From Streptomyces anulatus (GTDB taxonomy: Bacteria; Actinomycetota; Actinomycetes; Streptomycetales; Streptomycetaceae): a stretch of 64,000 nucleotides of DNA. The first letter of the stretch is position 1. Each line of letters opens with the position of its first letter. Made by a program: the position numbers and the translations under genes. Below are positions 41,734 through 50,852 of this stretch, piece after piece. The stretch lies in assembly GCF_014650675.1 (NCBI RefSeq), contig NZ_BMVK01000003.1, positions 620,001-684,000 of the forward strand, written 5' to 3'. Under the pieces are notes generated by a model. It saw only the letters and a program-made list of their open reading frames with translations, had not been told where the DNA came from and ran no database searches.

Positions 41734-43986
41734 GTGTCGTCCCTTGCGCTGTACCGCCGCTACCGCCCCGAGTCGTTCGCCGAGGTCATCGGTCAGGAGC
41801 ATGTCACTGACCCGCTCCAGCAGGCCCTGCGGAACAACCGGGTCAATCACGCGTACCTGTTCAGCGGGCCGCGCGGCTGTGGAAAGACGACCAGCGCGCG
41901 CATCCTCGCCCGCTGTCTGAACTGCGAGCAGGGGCCCACGCCGACCCCGTGCGGGGAGTGCCAGTCCTGCCAGGACCTCGCGCGCAACGGGCCGGGTTCC
42001 ATCGATGTGATCGAGATCGACGCCGCCTCGCACGGTGGTGTGGACGACGCCCGTGATCTGCGGGAGAAGGCGTTCTTCGGGCCCGCCTCCAGTCGTTACA
42101 AGATCTACATCATCGACGAGGCGCACATGGTCACCCCGGCGGGCTTCAACGCCCTGCTGAAGGTGGTCGAGGAGCCGCCGGAGCACCTCAAGTTCATCTT
42201 CGCGACGACCGAGCCCGAGAAGGTCATCGGGACGATCCGGTCGCGTACGCACCACTATCCGTTCCGGCTGGTGCCCCCGGGGACCCTGCGCAGCTATCTC
42301 GCCGATGTCTGCGGGCGGGAGAACAGCCACGTCGAGGACGGCGTCCTCCCGCTCGTCGTGCGCGCCGGGGCCGGGTCCGTGCGTGACTCGATGTCCGTCA
42401 TGGACCAGCTGCTGGCCGGTGCGGGCGACGACGGTGTGACGTATGCCATGGCCACCTCGCTCCTCGGGTACACCGACGGCTCCCTGCTCGACTCGATCGT
42501 CGACGCCTTCGCCGCCGGCGACGGGGCCGCCGCCTTCGAGGTCGTGGACCGGGTCATCGAGGGCGGCAACGATCCTCGTCGTTTCGTGGCGGATCTCCTG
42601 GAGCGGCTGCGCGACCTGGTGATCCTCGCCGCCGTGCCCGACGCCGGCGAGAAGGGCCTCATCGACGCCCCCGCCGACGTGGTCGAGCGGATGCAGGCCC
42701 AGGCCTCCGTCTTCGGCGCGGCCGAGCTGAGCCGCGCCGCCGACCTGGTCAACGACGGGCTCACGGAGATGCGCGGGGCCACCTCGCCGCGGCTCCAGGT
42801 GGAGCTGATCTGCGCCCGGGTCCTGCTGCCCGCCGCCTACGACGACGAGCGGTCGCTGCAGGCCCGCCTCGACCGGCTGGAGCGCGGGGCCTCGGCCGCC
42901 GCGTTCGCCGCCCCGCCCGCCGCCGCGGCACCGATGGGGTACGCACCGGGCCCCGACGCCCACGCCCCCCAGGCGCACGCCCCCCAGCCCTACGCCCCCC
43001 AGGCCGCAGGTCCGGACGCGGCCCGCGCCGCCGTACGGGGCGAGGCGCCCCCCGCCGCACCCGCGACGCCCCCCGTCCACGCACCGCCCGCCGCCGAGCC
43101 CGCCCCGCAGGCTCCCCCGGCCGCCCCGCAGGCCGCCGAGCCGGCCCAGCGGCCCGGGTCCTGGCCCGCCGCGGCCGGCGGGGACCAGGGCCGTCGCCCC
43201 GGCGGCTGGCCCACCGCGTCCGCCCCCGGCAGCGGCCCGGCCCCCGCCGCCACCCCGCCGCCCGCCGCCGCCCCGGTCGCCCCGGCGGCCCCCGTCGCGC
43301 CGGCCGCGCCCGAGGGCGGTCAGAGCATGGCCCAGGGCGCTGCCCAGGTGCGGAACATGTGGCCCGACATCCTGGAGGCGGTCAAGAGCCGCCGCCGCTT
43401 CACCTGGATCCTGCTCAGCCAGAACGCCCAGGTCGCCGGGTTCGACGGGACCACGCTCCGGATCGGCTTCCTCAACGCGGGAGCCCGGGACAACTTCGCG
43501 AGCAGCGGCAGCGAGGAGATCCTCAAGCAGGCCCTCGTCGAACGGTTCAACGCCCAGTGGCGCATCGAAGCGGTCATCGACACCTCCGGTGGCGGCGGGA
43601 CGCCCCCGGGCCCCGGCACGGGCGCCGGACGTCCCGCCCCGCAGTACCAGCCCGCCCCGGCAGCCCCCGCCGCGCCGGTCGCGTACGAACCCCGGCCCCA
43701 GCACTCCGCCCCGCAGCAGTCCGCGCCCTCGCCGCAGGGGCAGCACACGCCGCCGCCGCAGCAGCAGCCGCCTTCCTCCGCGCCGCCGCAGGGCCGGGAG
43801 GCCGCGCCCGCCCCCGAGTCCTCCCACCGTTCGTACGGGGCGGAGCCGCCGCGCAACGTCGCCCCCGAGGACGACACCCCGGAGGCCGACGATCCGGATC
43901 TCGTCGACTCCGCCCTCTCCGGCCACGAGCTGATCGTCCGCGAGCTGGGCGCCACGGTCGTCGAGGAGTTCACCAACGAGCAGTGA
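41734..43986 (+). CDS. dnaX: DNA polymerase III subunit gamma/tau
   Basis: A 750-aa clamp loader subunit. The AAA+ module (about residues 1-240) shows YRRYRPESFAEVIGQEHV, Walker A GPRGCGKTTSA, four Cys zinc site (CLNC and CGEC/CQSC), Walker B YIIDEAHM and the TTEPEKVI sensor. The clamp-loader middle domain runs to about 390. A very long Pro/Ala-rich linker (about 395-565 and again 630-740) surrounds a C-terminal domain (about 565-630, WPDILEAVKSRRR). GTG 41734 fits the family N-terminus; the upstream frame is a run-through. No strong ribosome site is seen. Confidence 0.95.
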   Translation: MSSLALYRRYRPESFAEVIGQEHVTDPLQQALRNNRVNHAYLFSGPRGCGKTTSARILARCLNCEQGPTPTPCGECQSCQDLARNGPGSIDVIEIDAASHGGVDDARDLREKAFFGPASSRYKIYIIDEAHMVTPAGFNALLKVVEEPPEHLKFIFATTEPEKVIGTIRSRTHHYPFRLVPPGTLRSYLADVCGRENSHVEDGVLPLVVRAGAGSVRDSMSVMDQLLAGAGDDGVTYAMATSLLGYTDGSLLDSIVDAFAAGDGAAAFEVVDRVIEGGNDPRRFVADLLERLRDLVILAAVPDAGEKGLIDAPADVVERMQAQASVFGAAELSRAADLVNDGLTEMRGATSPRLQVELICARVLLPAAYDDERSLQARLDRLERGASAAAFAAPPAAAAPMGYAPGPDAHAPQAHAPQPYAPQAAGPDAARAAVRGEAPPAAPATPPVHAPPAAEPAPQAPPAAPQAAEPAQRPGSWPAAAGGDQGRRPGGWPTASAPGSGPAPAATPPPAAAPVAPAAPVAPAAPEGGQSMAQGAAQVRNMWPDILEAVKSRRRFTWILLSQNAQVAGFDGTTLRIGFLNAGARDNFASSGSEEILKQALVERFNAQWRIEAVIDTSGGGGTPPGPGTGAGRPAPQYQPAPAAPAAPVAYEPRPQHSAPQQSAPSPQGQHTPPPQQQPPSSAPPQGREAAPAPESSHRSYGAEPPRNVAPEDDTPEADDPDLVDSALSGHELIVRELGATVVEEFTNEQ

Positions 43987-44083
43987 CGAGCGGTGACGCG
44001 GTGACGGCGGGAAGCCGGAGGCCGCCTGTCCACGGACCGGCGGGCGTCGGGGCTCCCCGCGCCCGGCGGCTAGGCTGCACCCC

Positions 44084-45334
44084 GTGAAGGTCCTCGTCAT
44101 CGGCGGCGGCGCCCGCGAACACGCCCTGTGCCGCTCTCTGTCCCTCGACCCCGATGTCACCGCTCTGTACTGCGCCCCCGGCAACGCCGGCATCGCAGAG
44201 GTGGCCGAACTGCACCCGGTCGACGCGCTCGACGGTGACGCCGTCGCGCGCCTCGCGACCGAGCTGGGCGCCGGGCTGGTGGTCGTCGGCCCGGAGGCGC
44301 CGCTCGTCGCCGGGGTCGCCGACGCCGTGCGCGCGGCCGGCATCCCCTGCTTCGGCCCCTCCGGCGAAGCCGCGCAGCTGGAAGGCTCCAAGGCGTTCGC
44401 CAAGGACGTCATGGCCGGCGCCGGCGTTCCCACCGCCCGCAGCTACGTCTGCACCACCCCCGCGGAGATCGACGAGGCCCTCGACGCCTTCGGCGCCCCG
44501 TACGTCGTCAAGGACGACGGCCTCGCGGCCGGCAAGGGCGTCGTCGTCACCGAGGACCTGGCCGCGGCCCGCGCCCACGCGCTGTCCTGCGACCGCGTGG
44601 TCATCGAGGAGTTCCTCGACGGCCCCGAGGTCAGCCTCTTCGCGATCACCGACGGCACCACCGTGCTGCCGCTCCAGCCCGCCCAGGACTTCAAGCGCGC
44701 CCTCGACGGCGACGAGGGCCCGAACACCGGCGGCATGGGCGCCTACTCCCCGCTCCCGTGGGCGGACCCCAAGCTGGTCGACGAGGTCCTGCGGACCGTG
44801 CTCCAGCCGACCGTCGACGAGCTGCGCCGCCGGGGCACGCCCTTCTCCGGGCTGCTCTACGCGGGCCTCGCGATCACCTCGCGCGGCGTGCGGGTCATCG
44901 AGTTCAACGCCCGCTTCGGCGACCCGGAGACCCAGGTCGTGCTGGCCCGGCTGAAGACCCCGCTGGCCGGTGTCCTGCTCGCCTCCGCCAACGGCACGCT
45001 CGATGCCCTCCCGCCGCTGAACTGGCGCGACGACGCCGCGGTCACCGTGGTCATCGCCTCGCACAACTACCCGGACACCCCGCGCACCGGAGACCCCATC
45101 GACGGGCTCGCGGACGTCGCGGCCCAGGATGGACCCGACGCGTACGTCCTGCACGCCGGGACCCGTGCCGAGGGCGGCGCGGTGCTCAGCGCGGGCGGCC
45201 GGGTGCTCTCGGTGACCGCGACCGGCAAGGACCTCACGGCGGCCCGGGAGCGTGCCTACACCGCGCTCGGCCGGATCCGCCTGGACGGTTCCCAGCACCG
45301 TACGGACATCGCCCTGAAGGCCTCCCGGGACTGA
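44084..45334 (+). CDS. purD: Phosphoribosylamine-glycine ligase
   Basis: A 416-aa ATP-grasp enzyme for step two of purine synthesis, joining glycine to phosphoribosylamine. The N-terminus [14 protein letters not shown] is diagnostic. The ATP-grasp lid ([14 protein letters not shown], about 145), GGMGAYSP (about 215) and the catalytic FNARFGDPE stretch (about 270) are all present. GTG 44084 begins it. purC, purS, purQ and purL follow within 12 kb. Confidence 0.96.
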   Translation: MKVLVIGGGAREHALCRSLSLDPDVTALYCAPGNAGIAEVAELHPVDALDGDAVARLATELGAGLVVVGPEAPLVAGVADAVRAAGIPCFGPSGEAAQLEGSKAFAKDVMAGAGVPTARSYVCTTPAEIDEALDAFGAPYVVKDDGLAAGKGVVVTEDLAAARAHALSCDRVVIEEFLDGPEVSLFAITDGTTVLPLQPAQDFKRALDGDEGPNTGGMGAYSPLPWADPKLVDEVLRTVLQPTVDELRRRGTPFSGLLYAGLAITSRGVRVIEFNARFGDPETQVVLARLKTPLAGVLLASANGTLDALPPLNWRDDAAVTVVIASHNYPDTPRTGDPIDGLADVAAQDGPDAYVLHAGTRAEGGAVLSAGGRVLSVTATGKDLTAARERAYTALGRIRLDGSQHRTDIALKASRD

Positions 45335-45663
45335 CCCCCCGGCCACCGCGTCCCCGCGCACCGCAGCCCCTCCGCCCGCCCCCGTACGCCACCGGCGTAC
45401 GCGGAAGGCGCGAGGGGCTGCCCCTTGTCCGGACGGCCCGGCCGGGCCGCTTGCCCCATGGGCGCGAACACGTCAGCAGCTTTGCCCAAAGCCATTCCAT
45501 CGGGTGACGACTGGGCCATCCGGATGACGGCTGCCGGAGCCCCAACTAGGGTGCGGCGCAAGCGTTCGGGCACTTGGCCCACCGGCATTGCGATGTCGGT
45601 GACGGGTGCCACAGTGGGGGAGTGAGCAACACCGTCGCGGGGCAGAGGGGGTGACGTCCGGCC
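45335..45663. other. Intergenic region after purD
   Basis: A 329-bp gap. Its first part holds the nested hairpin described at 45363-45421. The rest is GC-rich with no ORF of coding character, and it presumably carries the promoter of the next gene. Confidence 0.5.
45363..45421 (+). terminator. Nested hairpin after purD
   Basis: An outer 9-bp pair (GCAGCCCCT / AGGGGCTGC) encloses an inner stem CGTACGCC / GGCGTACG (45383-45401). Together they form a two-tier hairpin just after the purD stop codon, a plausible terminator. Confidence 0.55.
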
Positions 45664-47349
45664 GTGTCCGGTATCGATGTGGGTGAGGAGCTGGGTGCGC
45701 GGGCCGCACAGGCCCGAGCGCTCTCCCTGCTGCGGATCCGCAGCAGAGCACTGGCCGTGGCGATCCTGCCCGCGGCCGTCGCCGTCGTGCTGTTCGCGGC
45801 GGGCGCGCAGGGCCACCTGGCCGGTCCGGCCTGGGACACCGTGCGCTGGACCGTCCTCGGCGTCGCGGTCGTCGTGCTGCTGGTGACCGTCCTGGTCGCC
45901 GTCTCGGTGGCCCGCGCGCGGCCCGCCATGAGTCCGACCGTCCCCGTGCCGGAGGAAGGGGCCCCCGACCTCTACCGCCTGGTCCGGGACCTGGCCGACC
46001 GGCTCGACGTGCCCGCGCCCTCGGCCATAGCGCTGACCCCGGACTGCGACAGCTGGCTGGAGGACCGGACGCACCGCGCGCTCCGGAGGGGCGCGGCCCC
46101 GGCCGAGGGCGGGGAAGCCCCCGTCCTGGTCATCGGCTCGCCGTTCCTGTGGTGGATGCGGGTCGCCGAGCTCCGCGCGGTCCTCGCCCCCGTGGTGGCG
46201 GGCACCGGCCCGTCCGCGCACCCCGACATAGCCGCCGCCCGCCGCTTCGTCCGCGGTCTGGACGCCTCGATCGCCGATGCCGCCGCCCCCGGCCGGGGCG
46301 CGGTGCGCGGGGCGCCGCTCGCCTTCGCCGGCTGGGTCTCCCGGCTGCTGCTGCGGGCCTGCCGGGACCATGCCGCCGAGATGGAGCGCTGTGTGGCGGC
46401 CGCCGCGTCCATGCGCGCCCAGACGGTCGACCACGGGCTGCGGATCGCCGCCCAGGAACAGGTCGGCCTCGCCTACGCCGGCTGGGACCGGCTGCTGACC
46501 CGGGTGGCGCTGCCCGCCTGGCGGATGGGCCGCTGGCCCTCCCGGCTGGACGCCGGGGTCGTCTCCGCGCTCACCGAGCTCTCCCGCCGGGACCGGCTGG
46601 CCGACGGCTTCGCCCTGCGCCTCGGCGAGCGGCCCGCGTGCGACCTGCTGGAGGAGCCCGGGGTGGCCGACGAGGCGGCGTCCCTGCTCGCCGCCCGGCT
46701 CTTCCACGGCGGCCCGGCCGAGAGCGGTCCGGGCTGGGCGCCGGTGGACTGGCAGCAGTATCCCGACGAGGTCGTCGACCGGAAGTGGCGTACGGAAGCG
46801 GCCCGGCTGCACCGGGTCCTGGACACCCTGGGCGTTCCCCGGGCCTCCGCCGCCGACCCGGCCGTCCCCACCCTGGCCCGGGTCATGGAACATCTGTCGG
46901 GTTCCGGCGGACCCGGCGGTCCGGGCGAGGAGCTCGCGGCGGGCATCGGCGCCGCGGTCGCCCGTGAGGAGGCCGCGACCCCGGGGCACGGCGGTCCGGA
47001 GCACGGCGGCCCCGGTCACGGAGGTCCGGGGTCCGGCGCGGCCGAGGACCCCCTCGACCTCTGGGGGCCGGGACCGCTGCCCCTCTTCCCGCTCCAGCCG
47101 CCGCGTACGGGCACCGAGCTGCTCGCCGACCACGTCGCGGCCATGGTCTGCTGCGCGGCCGTGGACACGGCGGGCGCGGCCCCCGGCCTGGACTGGCTGG
47201 ACGGCCCCGCCCTGCTCGTCGGCGGCGAGCGCAGGGCGGACCTCGCGACCCCGGTCCTCAGCCTCGTCGAGGACGGCGATCCGGACCCGCTGCTGTCCTG
47301 GCTGGCCGAGGTCGGAGTGCGCTCCGACAAGCCCGTCCGGCTGGTCTGA
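45664..47349 (+). CDS. Membrane protein resembling a protease-dead M48 peptidase
   Basis: A 561-aa protein. Two hydrophobic helices (about residues 28-48 and 58-80) precede a domain that follows the M48 zinc metalloprotease plan. After APDLYRLVRDLADRLDVPAPSAIAL comes PVLVIGSPFLWWM, then AELRAVLAP, exactly where active M48 enzymes have ELxAVLAHExxH. Here the His-Glu pair is absent (APVVAG), so the zinc site is lost. The C-terminus is Gly/His/Pro-rich and then a small globular part. It starts at GTG 45664 between purD and the DMFase-like gene. Confidence 0.65.
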   Translation: MSGIDVGEELGARAAQARALSLLRIRSRALAVAILPAAVAVVLFAAGAQGHLAGPAWDTVRWTVLGVAVVVLLVTVLVAVSVARARPAMSPTVPVPEEGAPDLYRLVRDLADRLDVPAPSAIALTPDCDSWLEDRTHRALRRGAAPAEGGEAPVLVIGSPFLWWMRVAELRAVLAPVVAGTGPSAHPDIAAARRFVRGLDASIADAAAPGRGAVRGAPLAFAGWVSRLLLRACRDHAAEMERCVAAAASMRAQTVDHGLRIAAQEQVGLAYAGWDRLLTRVALPAWRMGRWPSRLDAGVVSALTELSRRDRLADGFALRLGERPACDLLEEPGVADEAASLLAARLFHGGPAESGPGWAPVDWQQYPDEVVDRKWRTEAARLHRVLDTLGVPRASAADPAVPTLARVMEHLSGSGGPGGPGEELAAGIGAAVAREEAATPGHGGPEHGGPGHGGPGSGAAEDPLDLWGPGPLPLFPLQPPRTGTELLADHVAAMVCCAAVDTAGAAPGLDWLDGPALLVGGERRADLATPVLSLVEDGDPDPLLSWLAEVGVRSDKPVRLV

Positions 47350-47518
47350 CCACCGGGCCGGCCGGTCCCCCGACGACCCCCGTTCGCTGTGACGACCGGC
47401 TTCGACAGGTCCCACCGGCCGGGCCCGGCTGCTCCCCGGTCCCGTCAATTCGCGACGAAGGGTGACGAACCGCGTGCGTTATGTGATGTGCTGGGGATCG
47501 GCGCTGACATTCGGCGCA

Positions 47519-47561
47519 CCAGAGTTGTCCGGGGGATCCCCCAGAGTTGTCCAGGGGATCC
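47519..47561. repeat. 22-bp tandem repeat upstream of the DMFase-like gene
   Basis: CCAGAGTTGTCCGGGGGATCC and CCAGAGTTGTCCAGGGGATCC stand one base apart, differing at a single position. They lie 17 bp before the start codon's upstream region, where a promoter or operator is expected. Confidence 0.8.
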
Positions 47562-47577
47562 GAGGGAGGGGCGCGGC

Positions 47578-49032
47578 ATGGGGGCGGAGCAGATTCGCCG
47601 GTGGGAGTCGGGCGCCCTCGCGCACGCGGTGAGCGATCCCTTCGGGCAGGGCCCACTGCCCTGGCTGCGCGGCAGCGAGAACTACTTCGACGACACCGGC
47701 CAGGTGGTCCCCTGGTACGCCGACCTCGCCCGTTCCACCGGCGGCGGCACCCGTACCGCCGACGACGTGCACCGCCAGATCAAAGGCTTCGTCTCGCCCG
47801 GCGCGGCGGCCCCCGGCGAGGCCATCGACTTCCACATCACCGTGGACCCGCCCCAGCAGTTCTCCGTCGACGTCTACCGGATCGGTCATTACGGCGGCGA
47901 CGGCGCGGCCAAGATCACCACCAGCCCGCGGCTCTCCGGCATCGTCCAGCCCCCGCCGCTCGCCGCCGACCGGACCGTCTCCTGCCACCACTGGTGGATG
48001 TCCTGGCGCCTCCAGATCCCGAGCTACTGGTCCGTCGGCGCGTACGTGGCCGTCCTGACCACCGCCGACGGCTACCGCTCGCACATCCCTTTCACCGTGC
48101 GCCACGACCACCCCGCCGACCTGCTGCTCCTGCTGCCCGACATCACCTGGCAGGCGTACAACCTCTACCCGGAGGACGGCCGCACGGGCGCCAGCCTCTA
48201 CCACGCGTGGGACGAGCGGGGGCGGCTGCTCGGCGAGGAGGACGCCGCCGTCACGATCTCCTTCGACCGCCCGTACGCCGGGGCCGGCCTCCCGCTGCAC
48301 GTGGGGCACGCGTACGACTTCATCCGCTGGGCCGAGCGGTACGGCTACGACCTCGCCTACGCCGACGCCCGCGACCTGCACGCGGGCCGCGTCGACCCCA
48401 GCCGCTACCGGGGCCTGGTCTTCCCCGGCCACGACGAGTACTGGACGCTGCCGATGCGCCGGGCCGCCGAGCGCGCCCGGGACTCCGGCACCTCGCTCGT
48501 CTTCCTCTCCGCCAACACCATGTACTGGCAGGTGGGCCTCGCCCCGTCGGCCTCCGGCGAGGCGGACCGGCTGCTGACCTGCCGCAAGCGCCGGGGGCCC
48601 GGGAAGTCCGCCCTGTGGCGCGAGGTGGACCGGCCGGAGCAGCAGCTCCTGGGCATCCAGTACGCGGGCCGGGTGCCCGATCCCCGCCCGCTGGTCGTGC
48701 GCAACGCCGAGCACTGGCTCTGGGACTCCACGGGAGCGGTCGAGGGCGACGAGATCCCGGGCCTGGTCGCCGGTGAGGCCGACCGGTACTTCCCGCGCAC
48801 CAGCCTGCCCGAGCACGACAACCGGATCCTGCTGGCGCACTCCCCGTACGAGGACTCCGAGGGCGCCACCCGGCACCAGGAGACCTCGCTCTACCAGGCC
48901 CCCTCGGGGGCGCTCGTCTTCGCCTCCGGCACCTTCGCCTGGTCCCCGGCCCTGGACCGCCCCGGGCACACCGACCCCCGGATCCAGCGGGCCACGGCCA
49001 ACCTTCTCGACCGGATCTGCAAGCGGGACTGA
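47578..49032 (+). CDS. N,N-dimethylformamidase large-subunit-like protein (DUF6605)
   Basis: A 484-aa protein with the fold of the C-terminal part of dimethylformamidase large subunits. Landmarks are WQAYNLY near residue 200, SFDRPYAG, the HDEYWT segment near 295 and a GASLYHAW motif. The family's iron ligands are two Tyr and a Glu; several candidate Tyr are present but assignment needs a structure. ATG 47578 follows GAGGGAGGGG. Streptomyces homologues are annotated only as DMFase-like and are unlikely to use DMF. It sits between the inactive M48-like gene and purC. Confidence 0.7.
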   Translation: MGAEQIRRWESGALAHAVSDPFGQGPLPWLRGSENYFDDTGQVVPWYADLARSTGGGTRTADDVHRQIKGFVSPGAAAPGEAIDFHITVDPPQQFSVDVYRIGHYGGDGAAKITTSPRLSGIVQPPPLAADRTVSCHHWWMSWRLQIPSYWSVGAYVAVLTTADGYRSHIPFTVRHDHPADLLLLLPDITWQAYNLYPEDGRTGASLYHAWDERGRLLGEEDAAVTISFDRPYAGAGLPLHVGHAYDFIRWAERYGYDLAYADARDLHAGRVDPSRYRGLVFPGHDEYWTLPMRRAAERARDSGTSLVFLSANTMYWQVGLAPSASGEADRLLTCRKRRGPGKSALWREVDRPEQQLLGIQYAGRVPDPRPLVVRNAEHWLWDSTGAVEGDEIPGLVAGEADRYFPRTSLPEHDNRILLAHSPYEDSEGATRHQETSLYQAPSGALVFASGTFAWSPALDRPGHTDPRIQRATANLLDRICKRD

Positions 49033-49163
49033 CCCGGGCCCGAGGAGCGAGACCGACCCTGTTGCTCGAAACCCGCGACCGGCCGCCGGGCCCCGGGGCG
49101 AGAACCGGGCCGCTGATACGGGACAATCGGAACCGCTCCTGGATCAATCTACGCGGAGGAACC

Positions 49164-50078
49164 GTGTCCGGTTTTGTAGAAAAGCCCGAGCCCGTACAGG
49201 TTCCGGGCCTCACCCACCTGCACACCGGCAAGGTGCGTGACCTGTACCGGAACGAGGCGGGCGACCTCGTCATGGTCGCCAGCGACCGTATCTCCGCGTA
49301 CGACTGGGTCCTGCCCACCGAGATCCCCGACAAGGGCCGCGTCCTCACCCGGCTCTCGCTCTGGTGGTTCGACCAGCTCGCCGACCTGGTCCCCAACCAC
49401 GTCATCTCCACCGAGCTGCCCCCGGGCGCCCCGGCCGACTGGGCGGGCCGCACCCTCATCTGCACGTCGCTGCGGATGGTCGAGGTCGAGTGCGTGGCCC
49501 GCGGCTATCTGACCGGCTCCGGGCTCGTCGAGTACGACGCCACCCGTACGGTCTGCGGCATCGGTCTCCCCGAGGGCCTGGTCAACGGATCCGAGCTGCC
49601 CGGCCCGATCTTCACCCCGGCCACCAAGGCGGCCGTGGGCGACCACGACGAGAACGTCAGCTACGAGGAGGTCGCCCGCGAGGTCGGCGTGGAGACGGCA
49701 GCCGACTTGCGGCGCACGACGCTCGACGTCTACCGCCGGGCCCGGGACATCGCGCACGAGCGCGGGATCATCCTGGCCGACACCAAGTTCGAGTTCGGCT
49801 TCGAGACCACCGAGGACGGGACCGAGCGGCTGATCATCGCCGACGAGGTGCTGACCCCGGACTCCTCGCGCTTCTGGCCCGCCGCCACCTGGCAGCCCGG
49901 CCGGGCGCAGCCCAGCTTCGACAAGCAGTTCGTCCGCGACTGGCTGACCTCGCCGGCCTCCGGCTGGGACCGCGCGAGCGAGCAGCCGCCCCCGGCGCTG
50001 CCGCAGGAGATCGTGGCGGCGACCCGCGCCAAGTACATCGAGGCGTACGAGGTGCTGACCGGCACCAACTGGGTGTAG
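49164..50078 (+). CDS. purC: Phosphoribosylaminoimidazole-succinocarboxamide synthase
   Basis: A 304-aa SAICAR synthase, which joins aspartate to CAIR in purine synthesis. Motifs: GKVRDLY near the N-terminus, SDRISAYDWVLP(T)EIPDKG, ECVARGYLTGSG near 115 and ADTKFEFG near 210. GTG 49164 follows CGGAGGAACC. A 17-bp terminator hairpin begins 14 bp after the stop. Confidence 0.97.
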   Translation: MSGFVEKPEPVQVPGLTHLHTGKVRDLYRNEAGDLVMVASDRISAYDWVLPTEIPDKGRVLTRLSLWWFDQLADLVPNHVISTELPPGAPADWAGRTLICTSLRMVEVECVARGYLTGSGLVEYDATRTVCGIGLPEGLVNGSELPGPIFTPATKAAVGDHDENVSYEEVAREVGVETAADLRRTTLDVYRRARDIAHERGIILADTKFEFGFETTEDGTERLIIADEVLTPDSSRFWPAATWQPGRAQPSFDKQFVRDWLTSPASGWDRASEQPPPALPQEIVAATRAKYIEAYEVLTGTNWV

Positions 50079-50091
50079 CAGCAACGGATAC

Positions 50092-50129
50092 GAAGGAAGC
50101 CCCGGTCCGAGAGGACCGGGGCTTCCTTC
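50092..50129. terminator. Terminator between purC and tRNA-Gly
   Basis: A perfect 17-bp inverted repeat (GAAGGAAGCCCCGGTCC and complement) with a GAGA loop lies between purC and the tRNA-Gly gene that points toward it, so it can end both transcripts. Confidence 0.9.
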
Positions 50130-50135
50130 ATCCGG

Positions 50136-50208
50136 AGCGGACGACCAGGTTCGAACTGGCGACCTCAACCTTGGCAAGGTTGCGCTCTACCAACTGAGCT
50201 ACGTCCGC
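50136..50208 (-). tRNA. tRNA-Gly (GCC), copy 1
   Basis: A 73-nt cloverleaf on the minus strand: acceptor GCGGACG/CGTCCGC, D-loop AGCTCAGTTGGTAGAGC, anticodon loop TTGCCAA (anticodon GCC), T-loop GTTCGAACC. CCA is not encoded (CCG follows the discriminator). Identical in sequence to the copy at 54168-54240. Confidence 0.95.
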
Positions 50209-50231
50209 AGTGCGCCGAAGCGCGATGCCTA

Positions 50232-50852
50232 CTATACCCAACCCCGCTCGCGTGCGAGACGCACTGCCGTGTGCCGGTTCTCCGCACCGATCTTGGTGGC
50301 GGCCGACGACAGGTAGTTGCGTACGGTCCCCTGGGAAAGGGAGGCCCGCTCCGCGATCTCCGCGACCGGCGCCCCGTCCGCCGCCAGTTCGAGCACCTCG
50401 GCCTCCCTGGCCGTCAGGGGGGAGTCCCCGGCGGAGATGGCGTCGGCCGCCAACTCGGGATCCACGTAACGGTTTCCGGCGTGGACGGTACGGATGATCT
50501 CCGCCAGCCGCCGGGCGCTGACCGTCTTCGGCACGAACCCCCGTACGCCGGCGGCCAGGGCCCGCTTGAGGTGCCCGGGGCGGCCGTGACTGGTCACGAT
50601 CATGGTGCGGCAGTGGGGCAGCTCGGCCCGCAGCGATGTGGCGACCTTCACACCGTCCGCGCCCGGCATCTGAAGGTCCAGGACGGCGACGTCGGGCCGG
50701 TGCGCCAGGGCCATCGCCAGGGCCTCGGGGCCGCTCGCCGCCTCCGCGACCACGACGAGGTCCTCCTCCAGGGCGAGCAGCGCGGCCAGCGCGCCCCGGA
50801 TCAGGTGCTCGTCGTCGGCCAGCAGGACCCGCAGGGGCTGCGCGGTGGTCAT
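50232..50852 (-). CDS. NarL/LuxR-type response regulator of the ABC exporter operon
   Basis: A 206-aa regulator: receiver domain with LLADDEHL, phosphoacceptor in VAVLDLQMPGADG, ITSHG-type switch (IVTSHG) and Lys in FVPKTV. LuxR-type HTH near residues 140-200 (LTAREAEVLELAADGAPVAEIAERASLSQGTVRNYLS, of which only short parts are diagnostic). ATG 50852 has GGAGGAAC before it and overlaps the kinase stop (ATGA). Last gene of the exporter operon. Confidence 0.92.
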   Translation of the reverse strand: MTTAQPLRVLLADDEHLIRGALAALLALEEDLVVVAEAASGPEALAMALAHRPDVAVLDLQMPGADGVKVATSLRAELPHCRTMIVTSHGRPGHLKRALAAGVRGFVPKTVSARRLAEIIRTVHAGNRYVDPELAADAISAGDSPLTAREAEVLELAADGAPVAEIAERASLSQGTVRNYLSSAATKIGAENRHTAVRLARERGWV

